Positions 37,483 through 50,868 are shown, counted from the first letter of the stretch. The stretch: DNA of 64,000 nt from Toxoplasma gondii ME49 (GCF_000006565.2 NC_031473.1:3565634-3629633), one strand, 5' to 3'. A program made the numbers and translations. The notes: a model not told the origin generated them from the sequence alone.

Positions 37483-40400
37483 TCGAACAAGGAACCCGCC
37501 CTGCGCTGCCCTGTTGGGATGTTCGTGGAGGGTACATGCGGAGTTGAACGCTTCCTCAGGATTGCTTTTGCTGTAGACTCGTTCACCAAGAGCGATTCAG
37601 GTGTCTGCTTGCGACTGCTGAACAGCAATTCGCTAACCGCGCGCATTACCGGCAATCGGGGAGCGCGACCTGAAGGGAATGGAAGCACGCAACACCTCAT
37701 GCAAATGACTGGCCGACGTGCGGCGCGAGAGTCCTTTCTGGCTCCAAACAACTGCACTACGTCTTCCCGAGTTTCGCGCGCAAAGGCGGTAGGAACAGAG
37801 TGTGGACGCGTACAAAGAGAAACAAACCAGGTGCCTCACGACGTGGACTAGACTGCGGTTCTTTGTTGGGATGCCGCTGGATGACGTCGGAATGAGCAGG
37901 TTGATATTCGTATTAACGGTCTCCACATTGGCGATGCAGCAACGCCTCTTCCGGTTTCACCGTGGGATCATGGCTTGGTGTTCACGGTTGTGTGGGTAGC
38001 AGGAAGTGCATCATGCGTTTATTCGACGAACGGTGGGAAAGCAGTTTCAGCGTCGACTCATGGTATTTCGCAACTTCGAGGGGGTGGACCTAGGTTCACT
38101 ATGCTTTTGTCGGGAATTGTGCATCTCGATACGTGTGAAGATGTAGTCGGAAACATGGCGAGCAATCTGGACAATGATAAGTGGTGTCAATGAGGCGATC
38201 AGCGTTCCTTCGGGGGTATGCTCTGCATCGGGAGGTTTGATGCGGTGGAGAGACACAACGGTGCTGAGAGCGTCGATGCTGGCACATGTCAGGGTCATTT
38301 TTGCACGTCAACGGTGGTACATGACTTGGCAACAACGTGACGTTCGTGTCTGATGCGAGCCCAGCAGGCGCCCACACGACTGTCTAAGGCCTACTACTGA
38401 ACGGTTCCGTGGCCAGCCATCGACGGTGCCTCTTCGGAAGGATGCCGCCGCTTCTGGGCCGTGGTTGTCGGCATATGCAGCATGGGACCCTGACGTCCTG
38501 TGTGACCTCGGACCTCGGTGTTCGGCGAGCGGTTGAGATCGGGTTTGTCACTGCGCTGCATGCGCATCGATTGCTTTGTGCCGGTGTCTAGGCGCAGCTC
38601 GTAGGGATTTTCTTGGGGCGTAGGGGCGGTGTGTGGAATGGCTATCGAGAGTGTCTCAGTGTCTCGAATTGGGTGGGAATCGTCTGCAATCACCGATTAC
38701 TTCGGCAAGCCGCCAGCGACGAGGTGCAGTGTCTGATGACACCGGATTATCAGGGGCGTTGTTGGGTTTGGTGTCGTTTTGTGAAACCGCTCGTTCCCCT
38801 CAGGGATGTGCCTGTGGCTGCGGTGAGGCTGCCAAGGAAGAACGTGTTGAAGGGATAGATTATTGGCGGCTGTTCTAAGCATTCTGATATGCATGGCGTG
38901 ACGGATGCCTTGCGGAATCTAGAGCGTGAAGCAGGCCAAACTGGTGAGCGTGGCAGGGACTCGAGTTAAGGGTTTTCGCTATCGCTGTATACCCACCCCA
39001 ATGAAAGTGGTATTGGACTCGGCAGTGCCGCGATCTGCATGACTGTCTGGCGGACCAGTGGAGGCTAAAGCACTGACCGATTTGTGTCCATGCTCTACTG
39101 TTGTCATCGACGATATTACGCAGCACACTAGAGGATCTCGCCTTGCCGATGTCACGGGTCAATGCATATTTGGGTCCAGACGGCAGTACCCACGTGGCGG
39201 CCGTCATCGGCGACCGGTCGATATTGGTCTCGACAGTGGCTTCGACGGTGGCGCGTTTCGGTAGCTCAAGGATGTACGGGTCATTTGTTCCGGGAGGTCT
39301 ACTTTCAAGGCGTTATTGCTTGTGGTTGTCTACTGCGTTGCCCAGTTGCACCGGAGTCTCACTGTCTGTTGCGGCACACTGGCCAAGCGGAACATACGCG
39401 AAAATGCACATCCTGTAAACAGTGCCGTGGCAGTGTTGGTGTGTGGGGAAGTGTGGTGTCGTGACGGTGAGGTCGGTGGAGCGAGGCAAAACGTATTGTC
39501 CCCCGGGTTGTTTGAGCGGATGCAACTGAAATTGTTGGAGAGCACGGTGGTCATGTTGATTGGGGGAGACATGTATGGGAATCAAGCCGTGACGGGTTGA
39601 GGTCGGTAGCGCGGATGACGTAAAGCATCTAATCGTTTTGCAAGCAGCGGGAATATCATGAGCATGGCTGATAACCCGGAGGCATTGCGCCGAGAGTTGG
39701 TCCCACTGATAATTCGTGAGTCGGTCGAATTGTTGGCTGTTATGATTTGTGATGTGGAGTGCCGAGACGATGACACCGAGAGAGTCGAGTTTGCGTTCAC
39801 CGTAGGGTTGGCGTCGAATCACCCTGAGACATTCGTCTTTGGAGCGTCGCCTCATGCGAGCTGCGTGGCCAGTTCTGGAGCCGGACGCTGCAGCAGGAGT
39901 GGAGAGCGTTTTGTGACGCACTGCTTGTAGGTGACTGCCTGCAGCGGATCAGGCATTCCATCCCCCCGAGGCGGTTGAAATACGTCTCGACACCCCGGCG
40001 GCCAGAGACGCGAGAGGCATGACGGCGATGCAAGCGAGGCACGCCAGCTTCTCTGCAGGTGATGGCGCGCCTAGACATATTGATAGCGTGGCCGGTGACG
40101 CGGCTTTGCGGTTATTTGCTGTTCAGCTGAACTTTGTAGGTATCATGGCACTAGCCGATGAATGTATCGGAGTACACTGGGTGGCAGTGTGGCCTGGGAG
40201 CGGAGTTGCTTCAGCATCGCATTATTTTTTTCCATTACACCATTCATCCGAGGCCGTTTAAAGGTGAATTATGGTGTTTATCAGCCGAAGCAAGAAGGGA
40301 CCCATCGTGCAGGCGATAGCGGCGTTGTCCGGAATAAGGGATCGGCAGACGGCTTTTGCGTCGATTCGAGCAACTAGGCGGCCAGCTAGAATATGTCTTG

Positions 40401-41318
40401 GCGCACATCCGACTAACGACGATGCATTTGGCAGCACGCCGACGTTATCGACGATTGACAGGCGGCCCACTGTTTCACACTGTAGTGGATGTTTCCGTGG
40501 TGTCGAGGTCACGCCTCCGCTATTGCTTGTTGTCCAGGCTAGGGATGTAAGCAACGCAGTCCTTTGAACGTTGAATCGAGAATGCGACTGAGGCTGTTGT
40601 CAGTGACCACGTGGCCTCAGATGAGGCGCTACAGCATTGCAATCCTCTTCCCACGTCTGTCGCGGCAGAACCGCAGATGAGGTCAGCGGAAGAGCGTTGA
40701 CATGCTTCACGCGGGTGCCCCATTGGGGGTGTTAATGCGAAGAGCTGTGGATGACGCAAGGATGTCGTGCCTTGGGAATAGTGTCGTGTTTTGATCGCGG
40801 CCGTGGACAGCCGTCACCCATGGTTCTGCGTCGTGGTCGAAACGTCTGGTTCGATGTATCTTACGGCGCCTGCTGGTGAAGCCAAGGAGAAGAGTACCGT
40901 CCTCGCTGGAAGGCGGAGTCCGATAGGCGAGGACAGCTGCTTCTACATGTGTATTTGTCTTCATCTCTTCTGGCATCTTCATGTGATCGTAGGGTTGCTC
41001 ATACGGCGGGGTTGTCTCGCAACCTTCACGGATAATTGGGCCGCCGGAAAGTGCGGCAGGGGGGGATGGACAGCATTTCGCGGTGCACTGTTTGGCGGTC
41101 GGATGTAACGTGGCCTGAGGTGTCGCCCCGCTGGGGCTATTGGAATGTGCCTCGGATCGACGCCGTTTGGAGATGAAGAACAAGGCCGCAGGCCTACACC
41201 AGCGAGGGCTGCCAGGCGGTCCGGCGTTTCAGCGGAGCGCGGGTGGCGTCGTAGTATGACCTCTGTCGCGTTTCTGCTACTATTTATTTTGCAGACTGAC
41301 GAAGTAGGCAAGCTGGTT

Positions 41319-42012
41319 CCCGTGAACCTTGAATACAGAACATGACCGAGGCTGTTGTCAGCCACAGCATTGCTTCAGATGAGGTGCTACAGCAAGGCAA
41401 TCCTCATCCCACATCTGTCGCGGGAGAATCGCGTGTGTGATCAGCGGAAAACGGTAGACATCGTTCACACAAGTGCCCCCGCCGGGGTCAAGACTGAGGG
41501 TTTGCGATGGCGCAACGGCGTCGCGCCTTGGCCTGGATATCATTTTGGATCGAAGGAGTGGACAGTTTCTAGGCGCGCTGTCGCATCTCGAGCATACTGG
41601 TCGAGAGGGAAAGGTCGATGTGCCATAGGACGCATCTGATGTAGAACGAGGAGAAGAATAGCACCGTCGATGGATGGTGGGATCAGAGTGGCGCACACAA
41701 CTGCATCTACGCTTGCATTCCATCTTAGTCTCCTCTCGCACTTCCATGTTGTCGTAGGGTTGCTCATACGGCTGGGTTGTCTCGCAACCTTCACGGATAA
41801 TTGGGTCGCCGGACGGTGCGGCAAGGGGGATGGACAGCGGTTCGCAGTGCACTGTTAGGTGGTCGCCTGTAACGCGATCGGAGGTGTCCCTGCTGGGGCT
41901 ATTGGAGTGTGTCTCGGATCGACGCCATTTGGAGATGACGAACAAGGCCGCAGGCCTACACCAGCGAGGGCTGCCAGGCGGTCCGGCGTTTCAGCGGAGC
42001 GTGGGCGGTTTC
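41319..42012. repeat. 694-bp near-identical duplication, copy 1
   Basis: The sequence from CCCGTGAACCTTGAATACAG to GTGGGCGGTTTC recurs 1294 bases downstream at 42613-43306 with only a few differences. A third, older copy of its right part (GGATCGACGCCGTTTGGAGA onward) lies at about 41155-41250. This indicates recent unequal exchange within the satellite. Confidence 0.9.
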
Positions 42013-42612
42013 CCTACTGTGTCCGGTGTCGCGTTGTTGGTGATGTTTGTTGTCCAGGAGCGGCGGGTAGGTGACTCGACGCCGAAGCTCAAGTCCATTT
42101 AATGCGCGTGGGAGTGTGGTGGTATCGGTGCAGTCGAGGTGCGTCGGCAATGCATTCGTCATCCCACGGATTTTTGAAGAGGGCACGGCATTGTTCTCCG
42201 AACGAAGACAGCAGCCTTTCACGCATGTTTTAGTAACGACGGGCGCAACGCGGGATTCGTAATCCGTGAGCGTGATGCAACATGATCTGAATGTGGTAAT
42301 TCCTTCGCTGGGGTGTTTGTTCTCTACATATTCAGAGAAGGACGATATGGTTCCAGATGTGGAATATCAGTGAAATCGAGTGACATGCTTTGCAGGCTAT
42401 ACGCGACTTCCGGCAATGTTAGGTATTGCACAAGGCGCTGGCATCTGTCTCGGGAGGCATCCGCCTAGTGGCCATCCAGGCGACATGCCGATTCTAGCAA
42501 GATACGACACGGTACCCACCGTCGCAAGCGGCTGTGGGCCTTCTCATAGTGTGACCGCTGCCGCGTTTGTGATACTATCTGTTGTTCAGCCTCAGGCAGT
42601 AGGCAGCCCGAC

Positions 42613-43306
42613 CCCGTGAACCTTGAATACAGAACATGACCGAGGCTGTTGTCAGCCGCAGCATTGCTTCAGATGAGGTGCTACAGCAAGGCAATCCTCA
42701 TCCCACATCTGTCGCGGGAGAATCGCGTGTGTGATCAGCGGAAAACGGTAGACATCGTTCACACAAGTGCCCCCGCCGGGGTCAAGACTGAGGGTTTGCG
42801 ATGGCGCAACGGCGTCGCGCCTTGGCCTGGATATCATTTTGGATCGAAGGAGTGGACAGTTTCTAGGCGCGCTGTCGCATCTCGAGCATACTGGTCGAGA
42901 GGGAAAGGTCGATGTGCCATAGGACGCATCTGATGTAGAATGAGGAGAAGAATAGCGCCGTCGATGGATGGTGGGATCAGAGTGGCGCACACAACTGCAT
43001 CTACGCTTGCATTCCATCTTAGTCTCCTCTCGCACTTCCATGTTGTCGTAGGGTTGCTCATACGGCTGGGTTGTCTCGCAACCTTCACGGATAATTGGGT
43101 CGCCGGACGGTGCGGCAAGGGGGATGGACAGCGGTTCGCAGTGCACTGTTAGGTGGTCGCCTGTAACGCGATCGGAGGTGTCCCCGCTGGGGCTATTGGA
43201 ATGTGTCTCGGATCGACGCCATTTGGAGATGACGAACAAGGCCGCAGGCCTACACCAGCGAGGGCTGCCAGGCGGTCCGGCGTTTCAGCGGAGCGTGGGC
43301 GGTTTC
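42613..43306. repeat. 694-bp near-identical duplication, copy 2
   Basis: Second copy of the 41319-42012 segment, offset by 1294 bases, with only scattered single-base differences (for example A/G near 42957). Confidence 0.9.
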
Positions 43307-43450
43307 GTAGTGTGGCCTCTGTTGCGTCTGTGCTGGTGCTTACTGTCCAGGTTATGGATGTAGGCACCGCGACGCAGCATGCGACTGAGGCTGTTGTCGG
43401 TGACTGCAAGGCCTCAGATGAGGTGTTACAATAATGCAATCCTCGTCCCA

Positions 43451-44412
43451 CGTCTGTTGCGGTGGAACTGTGCGTGTGGTCATCGGGAGATGGTGAACAT
43501 CCGCTGCACAGGTGTCACTGGCGGTGTCCATGCTGAAGGTTTGTGACGGCGCAAGGGTGTCATGCGTTGGATCGAATGCCGTCTCTTGGGCTGATTGTCC
43601 TGTCTTAATCCGGGTGCCGTTCGTTTAAGGTCGCTACAGCAGCTACCCACTTTTTGCGTCCTAGTTGAAAAGTTTAGCTCCATGTGCCATGGGATGCCCA
43701 CTGCCATAGCGCGGGAAAAATTCTGTCCTGGACAGACGGCGGAGTCAGAGTGGTGAAGAGAACCACATCTAATTTTGCTTTTGTTGAATATTGCTTCCAG
43801 CATTTTTTGCTACCACGTGATTGTTCGTATGTCAGGCGTCCTGCGGCAGTGGGAACGGAGTACCGCATGTGCTCGGATGTGATCAACAACGATCCAAATG
43901 TCGCATCTTGGTGATTTGCACTGCCGCATTGAATTGACTTCCGATGTGATTTTGTGAGACGGTTACACGGTGTATCAGGTGGTAGGCGCAGGCATAGAGA
44001 CAGGACACACCTAGCGTGCAGGACACTGCATCAGTAAATGAATGGGATGAGCAACGCGTTCTGACCGACGTTGGCACTAGCGCAAAAGGAGAGAGGAGGC
44101 CACCAAGGCGCGCTTGCATCGCGGTTGCAGTACAGCTGGTGCCACGCGATTCGTGTTCCGACTCCATGTTCCGCGGGACGCAAGAGGACCCCGAAACGCC
44201 TCGCTCCTCCCATTGTCTTCGCGATCGTAGTCAGAGGCTCGCACCTTCCAGAGGCCCACGAATGAGGGAACCCTGTGGGCGCCCATCATCAATGTAGTAC
44301 TGGGGCACACTGACAAAACGTCTACGCCCGCGCATGTGACGGGACGTTTTGTCCGGAAATCATCGGGCAAGTCATCAACTGTTTCCTCTCACGAAAAAGA
44401 AAAAGAAACGTA
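43451..44412. other. Junction region between satellite blocks
   Basis: No gene is recognised. From about 44.18 kb rightward the sequence matches 53.32 kb onward, weakly at first and almost perfectly from the shared AGGCCCACGAATGAGGGAAC (44252 and 53395), so this is the left edge of a segmental duplication. An A-rich tract (CACGAAAAAGAAAAAGAAAC) directly precedes the next open frame in both copies. Confidence 0.5.
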
Positions 44413-44742
44413 ATGGCTTGTTCACATGAACCAATCACCAGCGAACGCTGGTCTGTGTGCAGCTGCAATGTTGAAAGCGGAGGGGAATGCAGCGGCGTCT
44501 GCGCGTTGCTTGAGATGGCGGCTCGGGTTCAGAGCTGGACTCCACTAATAGTATTTTTCACTCTGGTTTTTGTATGTCATACGTTTCGAGAGTGCGGGTG
44601 TGTGGCTATCGCCAAACCCGTGTGTTCGCCTTGGCTGGCAGGGTATCTCCGCTCAGCCTCGACCAGGGGCATCGACGGGCCTCTTTACCCCTTGAACGAG
44701 GCCCCTAATCTGTTCGGGCGCAGAAGGGGTGTTTTCCGTTAG
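44413..44742 (+). CDS. Putative secreted protein of a repeat-embedded family, copy 1
   Basis: The open frame codes for 109 residues from ATG 44413, or 75 residues from the in-frame ATG at 44515, which I prefer because it places a good signal peptide at the N-terminus (MAARVQSWTPLIVFFTLVFV, likely cleaved near VAIA). The mature part is short and basic with FGRRRGVFR at the end. No known family is recognised. A second copy at 53.6 kb is nearly identical at DNA level and differs mainly by one-base indels near the 3' end; a decayed relic lies at 37.4 kb. The match between copies covers about 515 bases upstream and downstream too, so it does not by itself show selection on protein. It could be the first exon of a longer gene or a passenger frame in repeat DNA. 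Confidence 0.4.
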   Translation: MACSHEPITSERWSVCSCNVESGGECSGVCALLEMAARVQSWTPLIVFFTLVFVCHTFRECGCVAIAKPVCSPWLAGYLRSASTRGIDGPLYPLNEAPNLFGRRRGVFR

Positions 44743-45952
44743 TGCCAATGCGTCTGCGACTATAGCTAGCTTGTATGACGAGGAGTTTCGTCCACTCTCT
44801 GTGATATGAACGTCTGCCTGTGCCTGTGGTGCTGAGGAACGAAATAGCGTTTCAGGCTTCTGCCCTGTTGTCAGGCGACGCAGGCTCCTAACGGCAATGG
44901 AGACGCAGGACCCAGTAGACAAACGCTGACTTCAAGAGTGATGCAGGCGCCCCTACAGCGATTGTATTGTTTCGCGGTATCGGCTTCATTTGCGCGCGAA
45001 GAAAGTAGGAACATCCCGACGTTTGAGAGTTTCCAGCTGGAGCAAACAGCTACCTCGCGACGTGAAGTAGACTGATGTCCCTTGTTGTTGGAGTGCGGGT
45101 TGCCGACCTGCGGAAGGATGGCGTCGTGATGAACATCTTGAGAGTCGTATTATAACCCTCGACATTGGACACCTGGCAACGCCTCTTGCGGCGCCACTAG
45201 TGATTCACGTTCTGGTAATCTCGGCCATGTTGGTAGCGGGATGCGCGTTATGGGCGTGTTCGATTAGCAGCTGGAAAACAGTGTTAGCATCGACATGATT
45301 GCTATGCGGCAATTGTGGGAGGGATGGGCGTAGGTGCGCGATGCTTGCTCCGGAGACTGTACATGTCGACACGTTTAGAGTTGAGGTCGGATGTCTCGGG
45401 GACAGTCAGACTAGCGAGGTGCGGTGATATTTTGGCAGTCTGTGCTGGTGAGGTGTGTCGTGCCTCGTCAGGCGACGCGGGACAAGAAAACAACGGTGTT
45501 TGAGAAAGTCTAAGCATGGTATATCTCAGGGGCACCTTTGTATCCTGCCATGAACTGGGCATGTACTTGTGTCGGGAATACTGTCACATTTGTGGCAGCT
45601 TTGAGCTCTGCAGGAAGCCTCGTGGGAAAGTCCTCCGGTCGGCGGGTATCGACAACGCCCGATTGGATGTCGTAGCTCCCTGAAACGCGTTCTGATCAAT
45701 GACGTTCAGCCCATTGCCATCATGGCTCACCTGGGCGATTGACAAGGAGGTGTGCCAGTGTTCATCACCTTTTTGTATGCGAGCGCGTTGTTGTCTGCCA
45801 CTATGCAGAAGCAGCTTGTAGGCACCTCAGCCGCGTGAACCGTCTGGGTGGTTTGTACGCTGCCATTCGGCCAGAGGCTCGATGAGTTGTAGCATTGCGT
45901 ATTCAACCTCTTCGCTCCTCGGTATATTGATTACGGTGGTCAGCAGCAAAAC

Positions 45953-46660
45953 CGGGGGATTCCTAGCGGCTGGCCTGTTAATCCTGCTTGAGCGAGGTTG
46001 ACGTCGAGTCGAGTGCTGTCTTGTGTTCATGAAGGCGGAGGAAGCAAACCCACCAGTCGCAGTCCCAGACGACGTCAACGTGTTGATTCGGGGCGTCTGT
46101 CAAAGGCGTACCTGACTGAGTGTTCGATTCGTGTTGCGTGCTCTGACGATGCTGGATGGCGTGGGTTCGGTGATTCGTTGATCATTATGGAACGTGCGTG
46201 GGGTCGAGGCGCTGGGGATCGCACGGGTTTGATGTTTGGGGATCGCAATGGTTGTGCCTGATTCAGTCCTGGAGGGCGGGATTTCGTCGGCAGTTCCGCG
46301 GAAAATTCGATGATCTCGAGGTTGGAGGATGTGTGAGCAGTAGGTTCCAGTGTCACTAGGCCTGCGTACGTCTTGGCGGTTTTTGACAGTGCATTTGGTG
46401 GCACCAGCACCCTCAGGTTAGCCGAATTGTTTTTTGTCAATACAGCACAATCCAATATTGGTAACTGTGGGTGACGCGAGTGCCATGGTGGAGGCACTGT
46501 ATATGCGGCGAGCAGCTGTGAGCAAATTCGTGACCTTATTGTGTGGGAGGCGATTTCTGGCTGCCCCTGTGTAGCAAGAGCTTGTAGGCACATCAACCGC
46601 GTGAATCGTCTGGGTGGCTTGTACGCTGCCATTCGACCAGAGACTCGATGAGTTGTAACA
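45953..46660. repeat. Satellite monomer duplicated at 54.7, 55.5 and 56.1 kb
   Basis: The segment starting CCGGGGGATTCCTAGCGGCT matches 54704 onward (offset about 8752) and 55470 onward (offset a further 766), and its middle matches 56126-56700. Differences are few, so these are recent copies. The four copies share the open frame starting at 45998 or its equivalent (54750, 55516, 56798), but it overlaps a long minus-strand frame and has no recognisable protein, so I do not call it a gene. Confidence 0.85.
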
Positions 46661-49291
46661 TTGCGTGTTCAATCTCTTCGCGCCTCGGTATATTGGTTAT
46701 GGCGGCCAGCCGCAAACTGGGGGATTCTTTGTGGCTTCCCTGCTATTCTTGCATGAGCGGGGTTGACGTCAAGTCGAGTTGTGTCTTGTGTTCATGAACG
46801 CGGTGGAAGGAACCCACCAGTCGCAGTCCCAGACGACGTCAACGTGTTGATGCAGGGCGACGGTCAAAGGCGTACCTGGCGGAGTGTTTGATTCGCGTTG
46901 CGTGTCCTGTGATTGCTGGCTGGCATCAGTTCAATGAGCCGTTGACCATTCTCAATCGTCAGTGAGGCCGACGGGATGAGGATGGCAGGGTTTTGAAGTC
47001 TGGGGGTCGCAATGGCTGTGCTGAATTCTGTGCGTGGGAGGCGGGATTGCGTCGTCAGGTCACGGGTACTTATGAGATTCTCGATGGTAGAGTAGGTGTC
47101 AGCAGTAGTTGCTAGTGTCACTAGGTCTGCGGACTCCTCAGGGCTCGTTGGCTGTGCAATCGATGCATCGGCATGCCGAGGTAAGGCGCATTGCTGCATG
47201 ACTGCACAGCGGTATCCTGTTCTCATACGTCGGTGACGCGAGGGCCACCGCGGAGGAATTGTGTGTGTGGCGATCGATTGAGATCAGCTCCGTCACAATG
47301 GTTCATTGCGGGAGGTCGTTGCTGCCTCTGTCACTGTATAGCAAGCGCTAGTAGGCACATGAGCCCCTGAGACTTTTGGGCGGGGTGTCGACTGGCATTT
47401 CTGGTGAGGCTCGATAAGCCGCGCTGTTGCGTGGCCATCTGCCTCGCTATTCGGTAGCTGATTCTTTTGGCCACCCGATGCTGATGAGATGCTTTGTCGC
47501 GTCATTCCAAATGAGTGGGAGTGACGCCGAATCGAGTATAGGGTTGCGGTTATGAGAGGAGTGGAACGAAGCCGGCCATTCGTGCTCCTGCGGCACGTAC
47601 CTGTTAATGTTGGGCGTTTGCCAAGAGTGTGTGCGGTGGTTGGATTGATTCGGCATGCTTGTCTCGAGTATGCTGGACGACACAAAATCAAGGATTCGTT
47701 GAGCACTATGCGTCGTGAAGGCGGTTGGTGTGATGAGGATGGCCAGCAATCGGTGTTCGCGTTGGGCTAAAGACTGTATAAAATTTACGACATCGAACTT
47801 GGTTTTGGTGGCAATTTCGTGGTATCCATGGCGCCGTTGTGGTCTGGTGAAGCCAACAGAAGTGGATGCTACGTTGTCATAGAACGATGCCTCCTCGACG
47901 GTCGTTCGCAGTGTATTTTTGACCTCATCCTGCCGAAACCAAGAGAGTTGCTGCGTGACAGCACAGAGCGGAAACCGGTTGTGTTGTATGCGAAGCAGGA
48001 TAATACTGTCGAGGACGCGCTGTGTGTCCGGCTAGCATCTGAGACCGAATCCGTGATCTCTCGTTTGAGAGGAGATTGCTGCCTGTCACTCTGTAGGTAG
48101 TTCTAGTAGGCACATGGGCAGCGTCGGACATGCCCGTGGATTGGACGCTGCGACTCCAGGAGGGGCTTGATGTGCTGCATTTTCGCATATCCATCGTTCT
48201 CTCTCTTTGGTGACTGAAAACGGTTGCCAGCCGTGAACGGTGAGCGTCTGTGTGCCTCTTCTGCTGATCGGGGATGAGAGGTGATGACGTCGAGTCGAGT
48301 GCTGTGTTGTGTTCGTGAAAGCGGTGGAACCAAGCCCACCAGTCGCAGTCCCCGACGGGGTCATCGTGTTGATGCAGGGCGACTGTCAAAGGCGTACCTG
48401 ACGGAGTGTTCGATTCATATTGCGTGACCTGCGACTTCTGGATCGCATGAGTTCAATGAGCCGTTGATCATTCTAAATCGTGATTGAGGCCGATGTGATG
48501 AGGATGGCACGGATTTGAGGTCTGGGGATTGTTGCCGCGGTACACAATCACTGCATGGAATGTCGGAGTCTGCCGGTGATTCCGCGGTATACATGAACAT
48601 CTCGAGGATGGACGAGCCTTCGGCAGTAGGTACTAGGTTTGTAAGTGCGCGTTCTCCTCGACGGTCGCTGTCAATGCATTTGGTGACCTCTGCATGAGGG
48701 GGTGAATTGCGTTACTGTATCGCCGGAAAGTGTGACCCGCATAGAGTATGTGGGCGATGAGAGTGACGGTGAGGATGATCTGTGTGTTTGGCGCCCAGCC
48801 GATATCTGTGTTGTCGCTTCTTTTTATGTCGATCCATGGCTATCTTCCTGCAGGATCAGAAAGTAGGAGGACTCGACTTTCCGTTAGTACAAGCAAGGCG
48901 CTGGCACGGTGTCCAAGAGATGCCCGCTGTGCTGGCATGTGTGACTATCCTCTTTCGTGAATGACACAGTTTCACATCCGAAATCGGTGACGTGCAGTGA
49001 TTATTAACGCTGCGTGAGTGGGAGCGATATCCAATCGTGTGCAGGCCTTGCTATTACGAATGATGTGGAACCAAGCCCACCAGGCGCAGTCCCCGATGAC
49101 GTCAACCGGTTAATGCGATGCATCGGTCAAACGCGTACCAGGCTTAGCGATCGACTCGCGTTCCGTTATCTAAGCATGCTGGTTGACGTACGTCCAATGG
49201 GGCGTTGACGTCAGGTTTTTGAGGCCTGGGGCTCGCTACGGCTTGGCTTGATTCACCGCATTGAAGGCGGGATTTTTCCGGTAGTTTCGCG

Positions 49292-50868
49292 GTATGCATG
49301 AGACTATCGCGAAGTGGAGGCGCCTTCAGCAGTAGGCGCTAGGCTTCTAAGCTACGCTGGTTCGTCGACGGCCGTTCGCAGCGCATCTGGTGACGTCGGC
49401 CTTTCGAGATCCCAAATGGTGTGTAGGTCGGTGACGCAGTGAGAATTGCTATATGTGCGTGCGCTGGACCAGGTCGGATAAAGTGTGTGTCTGGCGAGCG
49501 GTTGAGGTCGCCTCTTACACTTCCGCGTTCGGCTTTCGCTGTTAATTGCTGCTGCACAGCTGGAATCAGTAGGAGCCCTGGCATTTCTGTCAGTCGCGCA
49601 GGGGTGGTGTCAGAGTGCCCAGGATAGGGACAGTTTAATGAAGTGTGTGGACATTGTTTCCGTTCGCTGGTTGTGTGGACCACCCGCGAACCGTGGCATC
49701 CAATGCCTGTTAACTCCGGATCACGGGGAGGAGTGGCATCGATGCGACTGACGCTGTTTGGTTATGCTGGAACCAAGCCCACCAGTCGTGCCGTTGGGCG
49801 TAGTGTCGGTTGCTGTGATGAGACTCTGAACAGCGTTATCGACGGTGCGAGTAGTGCCGTTTCTGTGCTGAGTGTAGATGGATGTGTGGCTTGAAGTGTG
49901 CGTTTTGGCCGATGTGGTGACGGTGACGAAGATTCAGAGTTTGACGTTAGAGCGACTGCAGACTAGTCACATGGTGCACTGTCGTCTTCATGTCAGCGAT
50001 GGCGCGAAGTACACCACCATCTCGAGGATTGGTGGCGGCAGCGGCTGCGGGTGNNNNNNNNNNNNNNNNNNNNTTCAAGAGCGGTCCTTGACAGCACAGT
50101 TGACGAACTCACTACGTGAGGTCAATCGCGTTGCTCATTGTCAGGAAAACATCGCCCTGGTGGTGTGTCTAGTTCAGCGCAGGGCCAGCCTGGATGTACT
50201 GTGCGTTTGGAGAGCGGTAGAGAGGACCCGTGACGTCCTTGTTTGGGGTCGACGGATGTGTGTCGCTGTGCAGGTGCAGCGTGTAGGGGCGGTAACCTGT
50301 CAGTCAGTACCGCATGAGAGATGGCATGGTATCCAGCAGAGACACAACACGCTGAATTGCTTGGGCATCAATTCCGTTCTCTGGCTGTGTGAGCCACCCG
50401 CGAACCGTGGCATCCAATGCCTGTTAATCCCGGATCACAGGGAGGAGTGACATCGAGCCGACTGATGCTGTTTGGTTGTGCTGGAGCCAAGCCCGCCAGT
50501 CGCCAGTCGTGCTTTCTGGGGTTGTGTCTCCTGCTGCAGTGATTCTGGCAAGAGCGCGCGTTACGCGCTGTGCGACTAGTGGTGTTTCTGTGCTGTGTAT
50601 ATAGGAATGCGTGACTCGAGACGCGGGGTGTGCCACTTCCGGCATGAAGCCTGCCGATGTGACGAAGATGACAATAGTGACGACTGCGAATTTTCTGGTC
50701 TGGAGAGGCTGCTGATTATTCACATCGTCCATTGTGGTACTCATGTCGCCGATGCTGTGGTGTGCATCACCACCTTGACGAGCGGTGTAGGCAGTAGCTG
50801 TGGAAGCTAGCCTTTCATAATGCATTGATTTAACGACAATCGTTCGCGTCGACCTTGATGACATCAGC
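49292..50868. repeat. 1.58-kb duplicated satellite block, copy 1
   Basis: From GCATGAGACTATCGCGAAGT onward the sequence matches 57102-58605 with offsets of 7810, falling to 7738 after the internal N runs. Only occasional substitutions and one-base indels separate the copies. With the 44.2/53.3 and 45.95/54.70 matches this forms a collinear series, pointing to duplication of a segment of roughly 6.7 kb. Confidence 0.85.
50054..50073. other. Assembly gap (20 N)
   Basis: Twenty consecutive N. By comparison with 57865-57896 the true sequence here probably continues with GCTAGCCTTTCATG before rejoining at TTCAAGAGCG. Confidence 0.99.

Larger units (their letters stand above)
36120..43450. repeat. 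Diverged satellite DNA, subfamily 1 (about 750-bp period)
   Basis: A landmark of roughly (G/T)TGTT(G/C)TTCAG or TGTCCAGG, preceded by GT-rich sequence and followed about 15 bases later by GTAGG(C/T), recurs near 36655, 40525, 41276, 42041, 42575 and 43340. Three of the five spacings are 751-765 bases. The bases before the landmark are also shared: TAGTGTGGCCACTGTCGC at 36632 and TAGTGTGGCCTCTGTTGC at 43308. Monomers are so diverged that the period only emerges from landmarks, except for the recent 694-base duplication listed separately. No gene is recognised apart from the relic at 37.3-37.5 kb. Confidence 0.65.

Noticed and set aside
45998..46261. 87-codon frame repeated at 54750, 55516 and (diverged) 56798
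   Set aside because: It is kept only because the surrounding satellite monomers are recent copies. It has no signal peptide or domain, its start is not consistently an ATG, and long frames exist on the opposite strand of the same bases.
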